From the NCBI GenBank assembly GCA_964408165.1, contig CAYOYH010000014.1, positions 1 through 18,625 of the forward strand: a DNA stretch of 18,625 bases, read 5' to 3'. The notes below the pieces were generated by a model that saw only the letters and a program-made list of their open reading frames with translations, did no database searches and was not told where the DNA came from. The first letter of the stretch is position 1; every line of letters begins with the position of its first letter. Made by a program: the position numbers and the translations under genes. Source of the stretch: CAYOYH01 sp964408165. GTDB taxonomy: Bacteria > Patescibacteriota > Saccharimonadia > Saccharimonadales > CAYOYH01. Positions 1-7,288 of the stretch are shown piece after piece.

Positions 1-2
1 GG

Positions 3-161
3 GTGTCGCTATTTTATTGTCTTAGCTTTGTCGCATTGTTAGTGGGAATTTTCCGTAAGGGTAAAGCCTCATCCACAGGAGACAGTTGCATATTTCAATT
101 CGATCAAAACGATGACTACTGCAATCTTTACGCCTACGTACCTAAAACTTTTATTCAATAG
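3..161 (+). CDS. C-terminal end of an unknown membrane protein (5' partial)
   Basis: Reading frame 3 is open from the window edge to a TAG at 159-161, giving about 52 residues. It contains one hydrophobic stretch (FVALLVGIF) followed by a basic turn (FRKGK) and then a polar tail with three Cys-containing patches ending in PKTFIQ. That composition fits a transmembrane segment with a short hydrophilic tail. The other two forward frames stop early. The start lies outside the window, so family and true length cannot be judged. It converges on the minus-strand gene that ends at 210. I do not recognise it. Confidence 0.4.
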   Translation: MSLFYCLSFVALLVGIFRKGKASSTGDSCIFQFDQNDDYCNLYAYVPKTFIQ

Positions 162-183
162 CCTGCAGGGAGAAATAAAATTC

Positions 184-208
184 CAAAAAAGTTCTCCTTG
201 AAAAGGAG
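184..208 (-). terminator. Rho-independent terminator of the 6-phosphogluconolactonase-like gene
   Basis: On the minus strand a 6-bp stem CTCCTT / AAGGAG with a 3-nt loop (194-208) begins right after the stop codon at 210-212. It is followed by AA and a CTTTTTT run (184-191). Confidence 0.75.
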
Positions 209-209
209 G

Positions 210-899
210 TTAACTGTTCTGGCTCTTTTCTCCAAAATAAACCCAGGCTCTATTTGCTTCTTTTAGCAACTGTGCTGGGTGTTTATGGGGTGGCAAATCT
301 TTTTCGAGTTTGGTTATGGCGTCTTTTTTGGGTTCGCCACAGGCGAAAACAACTGCCTCGTCCAGAACTTTCATCAGCGCGCTAGTAGTAGTGATGCGCG
401 GAAAATCACTGCCCTCAAAATTTACAACCAACCGTCCGTCGGTGTATTTAAAAAAGTTAGCAGGGGTGTTGGGCGCTATTCCAGCAACTAGACCATCGGC
501 GCCAATACCAAACAGTCCAACTTTTAGAACATTCACCACCAACAGTTCTCTCAGGCGAGCGTCATAATTAGCAGCATCTTCCTCGATGCTACCGCTACTC
601 TGCAGTACATTAGCCACGCCGGCGTATTCATTAAAATCTTGGGCTAAGTCTTCGATACCGTTCCAATTGGAGTCTGGATGGCCTGGCTCGCCGTAGCGTT
701 CATCTATCTGAGCAATGGTGATGAATTGTTTCTGTTTAGGTTTAATCCCTGCTAGCGCCTCTCTGGCTACCGCCAAAGAAGATCCTCCTGATAATAAAAG
801 TAGTGTTTTCACTGAATGATCTAGAGCGCCAGCCAGTCTATTCGCCGCTTCCTGGGTGGCTTCACCACAACTGTCATATTTGTTGATTTTCAAACTCAT
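210..899 (-). CDS. pgl: 6-phosphogluconolactonase-like protein (sugar-phosphate lactonase/isomerase fold)
   Basis: A protein of 229 aa, the normal length for 6-phosphogluconolactonase, which hydrolyses 6-phosphogluconolactone in the cytosolic pentose phosphate pathway. Family landmarks are in order: the phosphate loop LSGGSS (36-41), IDER (65-68) followed by HPDSN (74-78), the GIGADG loop (131-136), and FPRITTTSALM (166-175), which matches the RIT(L)T segment of the family. The start is well supported by AAGGAGG six nt before the ATG. Odd point: the family motif GxDGHTASLFP reads GADGLVAGIAP here, so the His regarded as catalytic is Leu137. It may therefore be a divergent or inactive paralogue, or it may act on another sugar phosphate. 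A glucosamine-6-phosphate deaminase is less likely because its own motifs are absent. A TATAAT (minus strand, 926-931) lies at suitable distance upstream. Confidence 0.75.
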   Translation of the reverse strand: MSLKINKYDSCGEATQEAANRLAGALDHSVKTLLLLSGGSSLAVAREALAGIKPKQKQFITIAQIDERYGEPGHPDSNWNGIEDLAQDFNEYAGVANVLQSSGSIEEDAANYDARLRELLVVNVLKVGLFGIGADGLVAGIAPNTPANFFKYTDGRLVVNFEGSDFPRITTTSALMKVLDEAVVFACGEPKKDAITKLEKDLPPHKHPAQLLKEANRAWVYFGEKSQNS

Positions 900-925
900 G
901 CTTGGCCTCCTTATTGATGGATGTA

Positions 926-931
926 ATTATA
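926..931 (-). promoter_or_regulatory. Candidate -10 box of the pgl-like gene
   Basis: On the minus strand TATAAT lies 16 nt upstream of the AAGGAGG ribosome-binding site of the gene that starts at 899. No convincing -35 is visible; the expected place is taken by the 939-976 inverted repeat. Confidence 0.4.
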
Positions 932-938
932 AACCAAT

Positions 939-976
939 TCTAGCCAAAGGGTTTAATTTTGAACCCCTTGGCTAGA
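939..976. repeat. 15-bp inverted repeat with one mismatch, possible terminator
   Basis: TCTAGCCAAAGGGTT (939-953) pairs with AACCCCTTGGCTAGA (962-976) with one A/C mismatch and an 8-nt AT-rich loop. It lies downstream of the minus-strand gene ending at 1060 and upstream of pgl. It lacks a clean T-run on either strand, so it could be a terminator for the 1060-1872 gene or a regulatory hairpin close to the pgl promoter. Confidence 0.5.
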
Positions 977-1059
977 CTTAAACATGCGATTTTTTACGGT
1001 TTTTGGTTAGTTAACTAGTCTTTATCTTTGGTTATTTCAAACTACAGTGTTTTGGTTAT

Positions 1060-1872
1060 TTACTCGGTTGAATATCTTGCCGGTCCATCTACATGTTCTG
1101 CGCGTTGTTCAATATAGTCGGTTTGGTGAACCTGGCTAGTTGTTGGCTCTTTGACACCTACTGGATAAGCTTTGTCGTAAGCAATATTTTTTCTCCAGAC
1201 TTCTGCAGCTATACTGAATTCTTTAACTTGCCGTTCATACTTCTTTTTTCTAACTCCTGTGTTAGTGCGTGCTGCGGCAATGAAAAGTGCTAGCGTTTTG
1301 TCGTCTGATTTGTCCAACCCCTCATCTAGCCATGCAACAAATCGAGGCTTTTCACCATCCTGCTCCCCAGTTTTATCTAGCTCCCAGGCAAACCTACCCA
1401 CAGCCTCTAGTCGACGCGCACCACTTACAGCATCCCCTAGTATTAGTTCGGAAGCACTTCTACTATCATTATCTGGAGTAAGCGTAATCAGTTTGTGTAG
1501 TTTTGTAAGTACACCATGTGTAAATATTATTTCTGGAAGTCTCTTTTCTGCACTGTTTTGGGCACTACCCATCACTGCGAACGCTTGTCGCTTATTTTTG
1601 TTTCGCACCTCTTTGGGATTCAAACGAGGTTCTTTTAGCGGACCTTCCTTTCCGTCTCGTCTTCGCTTCTTAATCGTAGGGTTTATAGCACCTGATACAT
1701 AATTAGCAACGGTTCCGCCAGGTTCTTGTTCGGTATCAAAATTAATAAAATTATCTGTATCGTATGGAAGAAACGATTCGCCCTCAGCAATAGCTACGAG
1801 CTCCAAAGCCATGAATGAACGCTCTTTCTCTGTAAATACTTCGTTGCCGTTAAGTGAGGATATACGATTCAT
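1060..1872 (-). CDS. Unknown hydrophilic protein, 270 aa
   Basis: No family is recognised. It has no signal peptide and no membrane segment. The centre is strongly basic (IKKRRRDGKEG near residue 70 and KEVRNKNKR near 90), followed by a mixed helical C-terminal half rich in Lys, Asp and Ala. A basic linker like this could contact nucleic acid, but that is only a guess. There is no Shine-Dalgarno before the chosen ATG. Minus-strand TTGTAT, a 17-nt spacer and TGG-TAATGT end 7 nt before it, so the mRNA may be leaderless. An alternative ATG at residue 21 has only a weak purine stretch upstream. The gene lies 40 nt downstream of dus on the same strand. Confidence 0.7.
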   Translation of the reverse strand: MNRISSLNGNEVFTEKERSFMALELVAIAEGESFLPYDTDNFINFDTEQEPGGTVANYVSGAINPTIKKRRRDGKEGPLKEPRLNPKEVRNKNKRQAFAVMGSAQNSAEKRLPEIIFTHGVLTKLHKLITLTPDNDSRSASELILGDAVSGARRLEAVGRFAWELDKTGEQDGEKPRFVAWLDEGLDKSDDKTLALFIAAARTNTGVRKKKYERQVKEFSIAAEVWRKNIAYDKAYPVGVKEPTTSQVHQTDYIEQRAEHVDGPARYSTE

Positions 1873-1912
1873 GTAAGATACATTACCATAAAACCGCTAA
1901 AGATACAAGTTT

Positions 1913-2866
1913 TCAAGCTCCTTTAAGCACTTCTGTCATACTCCTAGCGTCATCACACACCATAATTTTAGACCGCAACTCACTGGCACCATCAAATCCA
2001 CTAATATAAACTTTGGCGAATTTTTTTAGACCAGCTGGGTTTTTCTTGCCCCCCCATTCTTTGGCGAACATCTTGATGTGTTTTTTGTACAAATTGAGCT
2101 TTTCCTCAGTCCTCATCCGTCCCCAAGGACTATCCCTGGAAAACACATACGGGTCTTGGAAAATTCCACGGCCAATCATGATTCCGTCTAGCCCGTACTC
2201 CTGAGCTAGTTCCTCACCCTGTTTGCGCGACAGCACATCGCCGTTGCCGATAATCAGCGTTTCTGGGGCAATTTGGTCACGCAACTGGCGTACTTTGCCT
2301 ATGAGTTCCCAGTCGTTGGGTACTTTTGACTGCTGTTTGGCGGTGCGGCCATGAATTGTTAGTGCAGCTAGGTTTTGTTGGAGCAAAAACTCTATCCATT
2401 TCAGGTCAACTTCACTAAACCCAACCCTAGTTTTTACGCTAACTGGAATTTTACCATCAACGCCTTTTTGAGTAGCTTTTATCAGGTTTTTGGCTAGTTC
2501 CTGGTTGTTGATTAGCGCCGAACAAGCGCCAAGTTTGACTACATTTTTAACCGGACAGCCCATGTTCAAATCCACCCCTGAAAATCCCATTTCAACTAAT
2601 TCTGCGGCAGTTTTAACATAATTTTGGGGTTTCATTCCCCAAAGTTGAGCGATTAAAGGTTTTTCTACCTCTGTAAATTTGAGTTTTCGTAGCACTGCCT
2701 CTCGCCCCAAAGATTGTAATCCGTCGGCACTAGCAAATTCCGTAAAAAACAGATCGGGCTTTGCAACTGTAGCAATAACTTGACGAAAAACCGTATCAGT
2801 CACATCGTCCATTGGCGCTAAAATAAAAAACGGCTTTTTGAGACCCTGCCAAGTGTTCTTTTTCAT
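1913..2866 (-). CDS. dus: tRNA-dihydrouridine synthase (Dus family, COG0042)
   Basis: A flavoenzyme of 317 aa that reduces specific uridines in tRNA D-loops with FMN and NADPH. Motifs in order: LAPMDDVTD near the N-terminus (family form APMAGVTD), LIAQLWG (71-77), DLNMGCPVKNV (99-109) with catalytic Cys104, PVSVKTRVGF, TIHGRTAKQ, IIGNGDV, and the FMN phosphate-binding segment GIMIGRGIFQDPYVF. I place the start at 2866 rather than the longer frame start at 2899, because GGAGG sits six nt before the 2866 ATG and the longer form adds 11 residues with no family match. Which Dus subclass it belongs to (A, B or C) cannot be decided by eye. The C-terminal helical domain is short but present. Confidence 0.9.
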   Translation of the reverse strand: MKKNTWQGLKKPFFILAPMDDVTDTVFRQVIATVAKPDLFFTEFASADGLQSLGREAVLRKLKFTEVEKPLIAQLWGMKPQNYVKTAAELVEMGFSGVDLNMGCPVKNVVKLGACSALINNQELAKNLIKATQKGVDGKIPVSVKTRVGFSEVDLKWIEFLLQQNLAALTIHGRTAKQQSKVPNDWELIGKVRQLRDQIAPETLIIGNGDVLSRKQGEELAQEYGLDGIMIGRGIFQDPYVFSRDSPWGRMRTEEKLNLYKKHIKMFAKEWGGKKNPAGLKKFAKVYISGFDGASELRSKIMVCDDARSMTEVLKGA

Positions 2867-2971
2867 ACGCGCCCTCCAGCAAATGCGATTTTGCACCAAT
2901 AAAGTTCGGCAACCTCATCAGCGACAACCAGCTTGGAGCTATGGAAAATGCAATACCTCATCTTTAATCAC

Positions 2972-4147
2972 CTATTCCCAGCGGAAAATCTTAACGGCGA
3001 TGAAGTAAACTATAATCGTCCAGATCGCTATTCCAGCCAGTTGTGGTCCTAGCTCCCAGATATGCTGAGCGTTGTTTGCTATTTCACGCAGACCGTCTGC
3101 CAAAAAAGCAGGTGGCAGAATCTCTGCTACAGGTCTTAGCCAGTCGGGTAGCATTTCTATTGGAAAGAAGATTCCGCTCAAAAACATTAACGGGAAAAAG
3201 ATGATATTGGTTATCGGTGCGGCCTGATTTTCGTTCTTTGCCCAGCCAGCAATCGCAAAACCCATCCCCAAAAACATAACTGCTCCGAGTGTTCCAAATA
3301 TCACGAATTCAATTAGTGTACCCCTGATGTTGAAATCAAATAAAACAACCGCTATGACAACCATTATCAGCACATTGAGCGCAGTCATGAGCAACCGAGT
3401 TATTGACTGTGCCACTAGGAATTGTAGCGGGTTTAGCGGTGCAGTCTGCAGTCTCCTGAGCGCTCCGCTAGATTTATAAGATACGAACGCCTGACTTACA
3501 GAGAATAAACCAAGCGACATAACGCTAAATGCTATTATTCCTGGAATTACAAAATCCACACCACCCAAGTCTGATGGTTGCACTGATTCAGAGCTATGCG
3601 TATATGGTTTTGGCACTTCCCCGTCGATTGTTCTAGCGACTACTTCCAAATTAAATTCACCCAGTATTCCACTAACTGCATCTTCAACTACACCAGCAAA
3701 CTGATTGCTGGCATCGACAAGCAAAACAATATGGCCCTCGTTTTTCTCTCCAAAATCTTCTGGAACTAGGATTGCCGCTGCAAGATCGCCTTGATTTAAT
3801 TTTTCTTCAATAAGAACTCTGGCGCTATCATACCCTTCTTCACTTAAAACATTTTGGACTTCGTTATCGTTTTTAAACATCCTAACTTCGTTGGCTTCGT
3901 CGCCTAGACGATTATCGATGATTTGCGCACTCAAAGCTTGGTCGAACGCTTGGGATACGCCAGTGTTGGATTGATTAATGTATGCAATGTTTATCGTGAT
4001 TGAATCGTTTTGACTTATGAAGCCAAAAATAACTAGGAAAATAATCGGAAAGAGAAATGAGAAAAACATGGCTGTTTTGTCGCGAAAATACATCAATGTC
4101 GACGCCACAGTCAGTCTCCATAGCGGACTGCTGAAATTAAACATCAT
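2972..4147 (-). CDS. ABC-2 type transporter permease
   Basis: The membrane half of an ABC-2 exporter, 391 aa from the chosen start. Layout is typical of the ABC2_membrane_3 / YhhJ-like type: a first transmembrane helix (FLFPIIFLVIFGF), a soluble extracytoplasmic domain of about 150 residues, then five to six helices at the C-terminus. It includes the conserved region ALRRLQTAPLNPLQFLVAQ and the segment FFPLMFLSGIFFPIEMLPDWL. The longer frame starts at 4186, inside the ATPase gene. I prefer the ATG at 4147 (or the adjacent one at 4144), preceded by AAAGGGA and overlapping the ATPase stop, so the two genes are translationally coupled. The substrate is unknown; relatives export drugs, lipids or polysaccharides. 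Confidence 0.88.
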   Translation of the reverse strand: MMFNFSSPLWRLTVASTLMYFRDKTAMFFSFLFPIIFLVIFGFISQNDSITINIAYINQSNTGVSQAFDQALSAQIIDNRLGDEANEVRMFKNDNEVQNVLSEEGYDSARVLIEEKLNQGDLAAAILVPEDFGEKNEGHIVLLVDASNQFAGVVEDAVSGILGEFNLEVVARTIDGEVPKPYTHSSESVQPSDLGGVDFVIPGIIAFSVMSLGLFSVSQAFVSYKSSGALRRLQTAPLNPLQFLVAQSITRLLMTALNVLIMVVIAVVLFDFNIRGTLIEFVIFGTLGAVMFLGMGFAIAGWAKNENQAAPITNIIFFPLMFLSGIFFPIEMLPDWLRPVAEILPPAFLADGLREIANNAQHIWELGPQLAGIAIWTIIVYFIAVKIFRWE

Positions 4148-4907
4148 GCATCCCTTTGCCGGTGATATCGATAAATACATCATCAAGGTTTGCTTGTTGG
4201 ACTGTCTGTTTCTTCTTGAAGCCTCGGGCTAACAGCTCTTTAACCAGGTTTTCAGGAGTATTCATAGCCACAATCTTGCCTTCGTTCATAATAGCTAGCC
4301 GATCGCAAAGTATCTCGGCCTCGTCCATGTAGTGCGTGGTTAGCACTACTGTTATTCCGCTTGCCTGGATCTCCTTAACTAGGTTCCATAAATTTCGCCG
4401 AGCTTGAGGGTCAAGGCCGGTAGTTGGTTCATCTAGGAAAATTACTTTCGGTTTATTGACTAGGGCTACCGCTACGGAGAATCGCTGTTTCTGTCCGCCA
4501 GATAATTCTTTAACGAAGCTTCGTTTTTTCTTAACTAGGTCAACTCTGGATAGTAAATCTTCAGTATCGACGCCTTCGCGATACAGACTGCCGTACATGC
4601 GTAGCAACTCGTCTAGATATAGATATTCGAAAAAGGCTGAGGATTGAAGCTGGATGCCAATAATTTGCTTAACTTTCGCGGGCTCCTTGGACACATCGAA
4701 TCCGTCCAGTACCACTCTGCCTTTGTCTATCGATCGTAGAGTTTCTATCATCTCCAGAGCTGTAGTTTTTCCGGCTCCGTTTGGTCCAAGTATTCCGAAG
4801 ACCTCACCCTTTTTTACCGAGAAAGTAATCCCGTCAACAGCTTTTTGTTTGCCGTAAATTTTCGTCAAACCCTCAACAGATAAAATAATTTCGCTAGCTC
4901 GATTCAT
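4137..4907 (-). CDS. ABC transporter ATP-binding protein (ABC-2 exporter type)
   Basis: A 256-aa nucleotide-binding subunit that powers the permease encoded just downstream. Walker A is GPNGAGKTT (41-49), the Q-loop is GIQLQSS (84-90), the ABC signature is LSGGQKQR (135-142), Walker B is VIFLDEP (155-161), the D-loop is TTGLDPQ (162-168) and the switch His is in LTTHYMDEAE (H192). This is the CcmA/DrrA-like class. It overlaps the permease by about 11 nt. No Shine-Dalgarno is present before the ATG. Instead a TACACT hexamer ends 7 nt upstream with TTGTTG at 17-nt spacing, which suggests a leaderless mRNA for this operon. Confidence 0.93.
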   Translation of the reverse strand: MNRASEIILSVEGLTKIYGKQKAVDGITFSVKKGEVFGILGPNGAGKTTALEMIETLRSIDKGRVVLDGFDVSKEPAKVKQIIGIQLQSSAFFEYLYLDELLRMYGSLYREGVDTEDLLSRVDLVKKKRSFVKELSGGQKQRFSVAVALVNKPKVIFLDEPTTGLDPQARRNLWNLVKEIQASGITVVLTTHYMDEAEILCDRLAIMNEGKIVAMNTPENLVKELLARGFKKKQTVQQANLDDVFIDITGKGMHDV

Positions 4908-4914
4908 GGCTGTC

Positions 4915-4943
4915 AGTGTATCAAATCAACATACCTGCAACAA
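4915..4943 (-). promoter_or_regulatory. Promoter of the ABC exporter operon, probably leaderless
   Basis: On the minus strand -35 TTGTTG (4938-4943), a 17-nt spacer and -10 TACACT (4915-4920) end 7 nt before the ATG at 4907. Transcription would start at or next to the A of the start codon. The -35 box slightly overlaps the terminator of the preceding gene. Confidence 0.55.
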
Positions 4944-4970
4944 AAAACCCCAGACAAGCCGGGGTTTTTT
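4942..4970 (-). terminator. Rho-independent terminator of the 66-aa gene
   Basis: The stem AAAAAACCCC / GGGGTTTTTT is 10 bp with a 9-nt loop. It lies 16 nt after the stop of the minus-strand gene at 4987. The T-run makes it usable on either strand. Confidence 0.8.
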
Positions 4971-4986
4971 GAGGTAAATAGATGGA

Positions 4987-5187
4987 CTATTTGTTGCTTT
5001 TTTTGACTACTAGAAAGCCGTTTCGTGGGTTTTCTACAACTTCTCGATCTTTTGGCAGATCGCAGGTGTTGTCTCGCTCGTCCTTGGCGAAGTAAAAAAT
5101 TGTTTGTTCTTTCCCACCGCGTAGTACTACATCTTTCGAGTGTAGATAATAAGTTACACCCTTTGAGTTTGTATGTGAGTATCCCAT
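4987..5187 (-). CDS. Small soluble protein, 66 aa, unknown function
   Basis: A monocistronic short gene with a strong AGGAGG site 5 nt before the ATG and its own terminator, so it is very likely expressed. The sequence is hydrophilic with a beta-like pattern (GVTYYLH, VVLRGGKEQTIFYFAK) and ends in PRNGFLVVKK. From memory, similar proteins with the pattern YYLH...LRGG..Q.I..FAK occur widely in Patescibacteria genomes as unnamed conserved proteins; I could not verify this. No catalytic motif is visible. Confidence 0.75.
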   Translation of the reverse strand: MGYSHTNSKGVTYYLHSKDVVLRGGKEQTIFYFAKDERDNTCDLPKDREVVENPRNGFLVVKKSNK

Positions 5188-5282
5188 TTAACCTCCTACT
5201 TTAAGTTCTTTGGTGCATCTAACATACCTTGGGGCACATCTGTTTGTCAAATTGTTTATAGATGTAAGCATTCAGTCAGAAG

Positions 5283-5433
5283 TTGCGCGTTTGCTATTTG
5301 CGCCTGTTCTTGACCAGACGGCTCCAGAATTATTTTCTCTGGCAGTCAATATAGCTTTGCTAGTTTTTGCCAGAGAGAGAATAATCCTGGACTCCATCTG
5401 GAGCAAACGGACATCAAACGTACGAACGCGCAA
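5283..5433. repeat. Long imperfect inverted repeat (about 60-bp arms) in the 5188-5512 gene-free stretch
   Basis: The two halves of this segment are recognisable inverted copies. Matching blocks are TTGCGCGT (5283-5290) / ACGCGCAA (5426-5433), CCAGA (5314-5318) / TCTGG (5397-5401), TCCAG (5323-5327) / CTGGA (5387-5391), ATTATT (5329-5334) / AATAAT (5380-5385) and CTCTGG (5337-5342) / CCAGAG (5370-5375), around a 27-nt loop. Possible identities are a MITE-like element, a structured small RNA or an mRNA leader for the gene at 5513. Open frames across it look like chance. Confidence 0.7.
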
Positions 5434-5512
5434 GTCCTGTTAGTGAAATTTGCGTTGAATGCGCTAAGCATATGCGTTAAACTTGATTTTGAATGATTTA
5501 AAGGGAGGATAA

Positions 5513-6076
5513 ATGGAACGATTTTCACGTCAATCACAACCAGCTCAGAGTAGACCGCAGCCTACCGCTGCACCTACGCCAGCACCAGCGTCAGCACCAG
5601 CTAAAAAAAGCAGTAAACATCAGCCGAGTCTTGGAAGTAAACTACTGGTAGTAACATTAATTGTTGCTGCACTAGTTATTACTGCAGCCCTGGCTGCGGG
5701 AGTATGGAAAAGCTTCAATAACACCAGTCAAGTAAACCCCGACCTATACCAGGCGGTGTTTTTGGACAACGGCCAAGTCTACTTCGGTAAATTGTCTCAC
5801 CTAAACAGCAACTACATGCAGTTAGTTGATGTTTACTACCTACAGGTAGACCAGCAAGCTCTGCCAGACCAAAACGATGGCGCCACACCACAGCAACAAA
5901 TTTCACTAGCCAAGCTGGGAAATGAATTGCATGGTCCAAAAGATCGAATGTTCATCAACCCCGATCAGGTTATTTTCTGGATGAATCTAAGAACTGACGG
6001 ACAGGTCACTGAAGCTATCATTCAGCACAAGAATGAACCGCAAGGCACCGATCAACCGCAAAGTCTTGATCAATAG
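5513..6076 (+). CDS. Single-pass membrane protein with extracytoplasmic domain, unknown function
   Basis: A 187-aa protein. Residues 1-40 are Pro/Ala/Gln-rich and basic near the membrane (KKSSKH), as for a cytoplasmic tail. Residues 43-66 form a hydrophobic helix, and the rest is a soluble domain outside the membrane. The domain opens with YQAVFLDNGQVYFGKLSHLNS, followed by a YYLQ motif, and ends in a Gln-rich tail. Comparable NGQVYFGKL proteins are, as far as I recall, common in Patescibacteria without an assigned role. The start is fixed by GGGAGG five nt upstream. It stands alone and ends in a strong bidirectional terminator. Confidence 0.82.
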   Translation: MERFSRQSQPAQSRPQPTAAPTPAPASAPAKKSSKHQPSLGSKLLVVTLIVAALVITAALAAGVWKSFNNTSQVNPDLYQAVFLDNGQVYFGKLSHLNSNYMQLVDVYYLQVDQQALPDQNDGATPQQQISLAKLGNELHGPKDRMFINPDQVIFWMNLRTDGQVTEAIIQHKNEPQGTDQPQSLDQ

Positions 6077-6091
6077 ACAGTTTCAATCTGG

Positions 6092-6128
6092 ATTAAAAAC
6101 AACCCCGTACTCTCGGGGTGTTTTTAAT
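6092..6128. terminator. Bidirectional rho-independent terminator
   Basis: A hairpin with GC core ACCCCG / CGGGGT, hexamer loop TACTCT and flanking AAAAAC / GTTTTT lies between the converging genes ending at 6076 (+) and 6124 (-). The stop codon of the minus-strand gene is inside the stem. Confidence 0.88.
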
Positions 6129-6732
6129 GATGGTTTTTTAAAATATTCCTTACTACTACGCCAGCTATAAGCCTGCCGATTATCGCTATTGTCAGTACCA
6201 CCGTAGCAATTATTGACCACCCCGGCAGATCAGGACTCCAGCTTGGTGCAGCGAAATTGTGCGTGAACAGCGCGGTGTCTGGTAAATCAACCACTAGTGA
6301 GCCTCTTTCGGGATTCCAATTTTTGTCTAAATAGTCCTGAATGCACTGTGGTCCAGCCGCCACTATGACGCCTAGTTCGGCGCAAACTTCCCTAGCTTCT
6401 TCGAGGAGCGAGCCGCTGCGTAGCTCCTCGAGAGCTCTATCGAAAGCAATGTCGACGGCTCTTTGATAGCTGTACTCCAGCTGGATAGGCCTAGGCAGAT
6501 CAGCGTTCATGCGCTGAGTAACATAAGCACCCAGCTCATTTATTGCAGCCTCGATATTTTTATTTTCTCTATCGGCAACGACAACAGCTTGAATTTTCGG
6601 CTCCAGCCCTAGGCTGTTTTGGCGTAATCCGTAAACGGATAATGCTGTAAACAATAGCAGCAAAGCAACCAGTTGCCAGGTTTTTATAACTCGGAATTTA
6701 GTCCAATAATGATGTAGCTTACGCTTATTCAT
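6124..6732 (-). CDS. Two-TM membrane protein with central extracytoplasmic domain, unknown
   Basis: Third gene of the MFS operon, 202 aa from the preferred start. Topology: a short basic N-terminus, a TM helix (WQLVALLLLFTALSVYGL), a soluble domain of about 125 residues containing two Cys (in REVCAELG and GPQCIQDYL), a second TM helix (IIATVVLTIAIIGRLIAGVVV) and a basic end. I prefer the ATG at 6732 over a TTG at 6759: AGGA precedes it and it overlaps the upstream stop codon (ATGAATAA), implying coupled translation. The N-out/C-out domain between two helices resembles small TPM-like envelope proteins in layout only. No family is assigned. Confidence 0.75.
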   Translation of the reverse strand: MNKRKLHHYWTKFRVIKTWQLVALLLLFTALSVYGLRQNSLGLEPKIQAVVVADRENKNIEAAINELGAYVTQRMNADLPRPIQLEYSYQRAVDIAFDRALEELRSGSLLEEAREVCAELGVIVAAGPQCIQDYLDKNWNPERGSLVVDLPDTALFTHNFAAPSWSPDLPGWSIIATVVLTIAIIGRLIAGVVVRNILKNHH

Positions 6733-7288
6733 CGAAGTATCCTGCTGTTTTTGAGCCAATATCTACAAACGCTTTCGCTGAAAGAAGCACTGCCAGCACT
6801 AAAAGTGCGTCTCCTAGGGCGCTAACAAATACTAACGAAATCGTGCTACCAAAGATAGAGAACAGAACGCTCAGCAACGAACTGGCGCATGCCACACAGC
6901 CAGCGCCGACTATTCCTGCCCCTAGAGCTCCTAAAGCAGCCTTGCGGGCAACTTTTATGCGCCTTACTCTTAGCCATATAACAAGAGTCGATGCTTGGAA
7001 AAAACCTATCAGTATCAACGCCGCTGGAGTTAAGTCGTTAAGGTATCGGAAAAGACCCATAAAGGCGGTGAACAAAAAATCTAGCAACTGCGCAAAACTT
7101 TGCCCAGCATCATTTACGATGATTACTGCGTAAAATTGCTGGTACTGAAAAACCCACTGTAGCAGAAAAATTACCACGACAAAGAACCCCACGAACGCTA
7201 GTGGATAGTACTCATGCCACACCGCTCTGTAGAGTGTTCTAAAAGCAATCAGCACATCAGCAAAGAAGCTTTTGAAAGAAATACTCAT
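6725..7288 (-). CDS. Polytopic membrane protein with a GCVAC motif, unknown
   Basis: A 187-aa protein with about four to five membrane helices: FVGFFVVVIFLLQW, LLDFLFTAFMGLF, ALILIGFFQASTLVIWL, a C-terminal pair, and between them a Gly/Ala-rich segment. GAGCVACASS in that segment carries a Cys-x-x-Cys pair at or in the membrane, which could bind metal or undergo redox chemistry. The longer frame start at 7420 lies deep inside the MFS gene. I use the ATG at 7288, which overlaps the MFS stop as ATGA, the standard coupling arrangement. Its place between the MFS gene and a two-TM protein suggests a joint membrane function. Confidence 0.75.
   Translation of the reverse strand: MSISFKSFFADVLIAFRTLYRAVWHEYYPLAFVGFFVVVIFLLQWVFQYQQFYAVIIVNDAGQSFAQLLDFLFTAFMGLFRYLNDLTPAALILIGFFQASTLVIWLRVRRIKVARKAALGALGAGIVGAGCVACASSLLSVLFSIFGSTISLVFVSALGDALLVLAVLLSAKAFVDIGSKTAGYFDE

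Noticed and set aside
2910..2960. 8-bp direct repeat ACCTCATC between dus and the ABC permease
   Set aside because: Too short and only two copies 42 nt apart; expected by chance.
5210..5443. Plus-strand 77-aa open frame
   Set aside because: It lies across the long inverted repeat, has no ribosome-binding site and no protein-like pattern.
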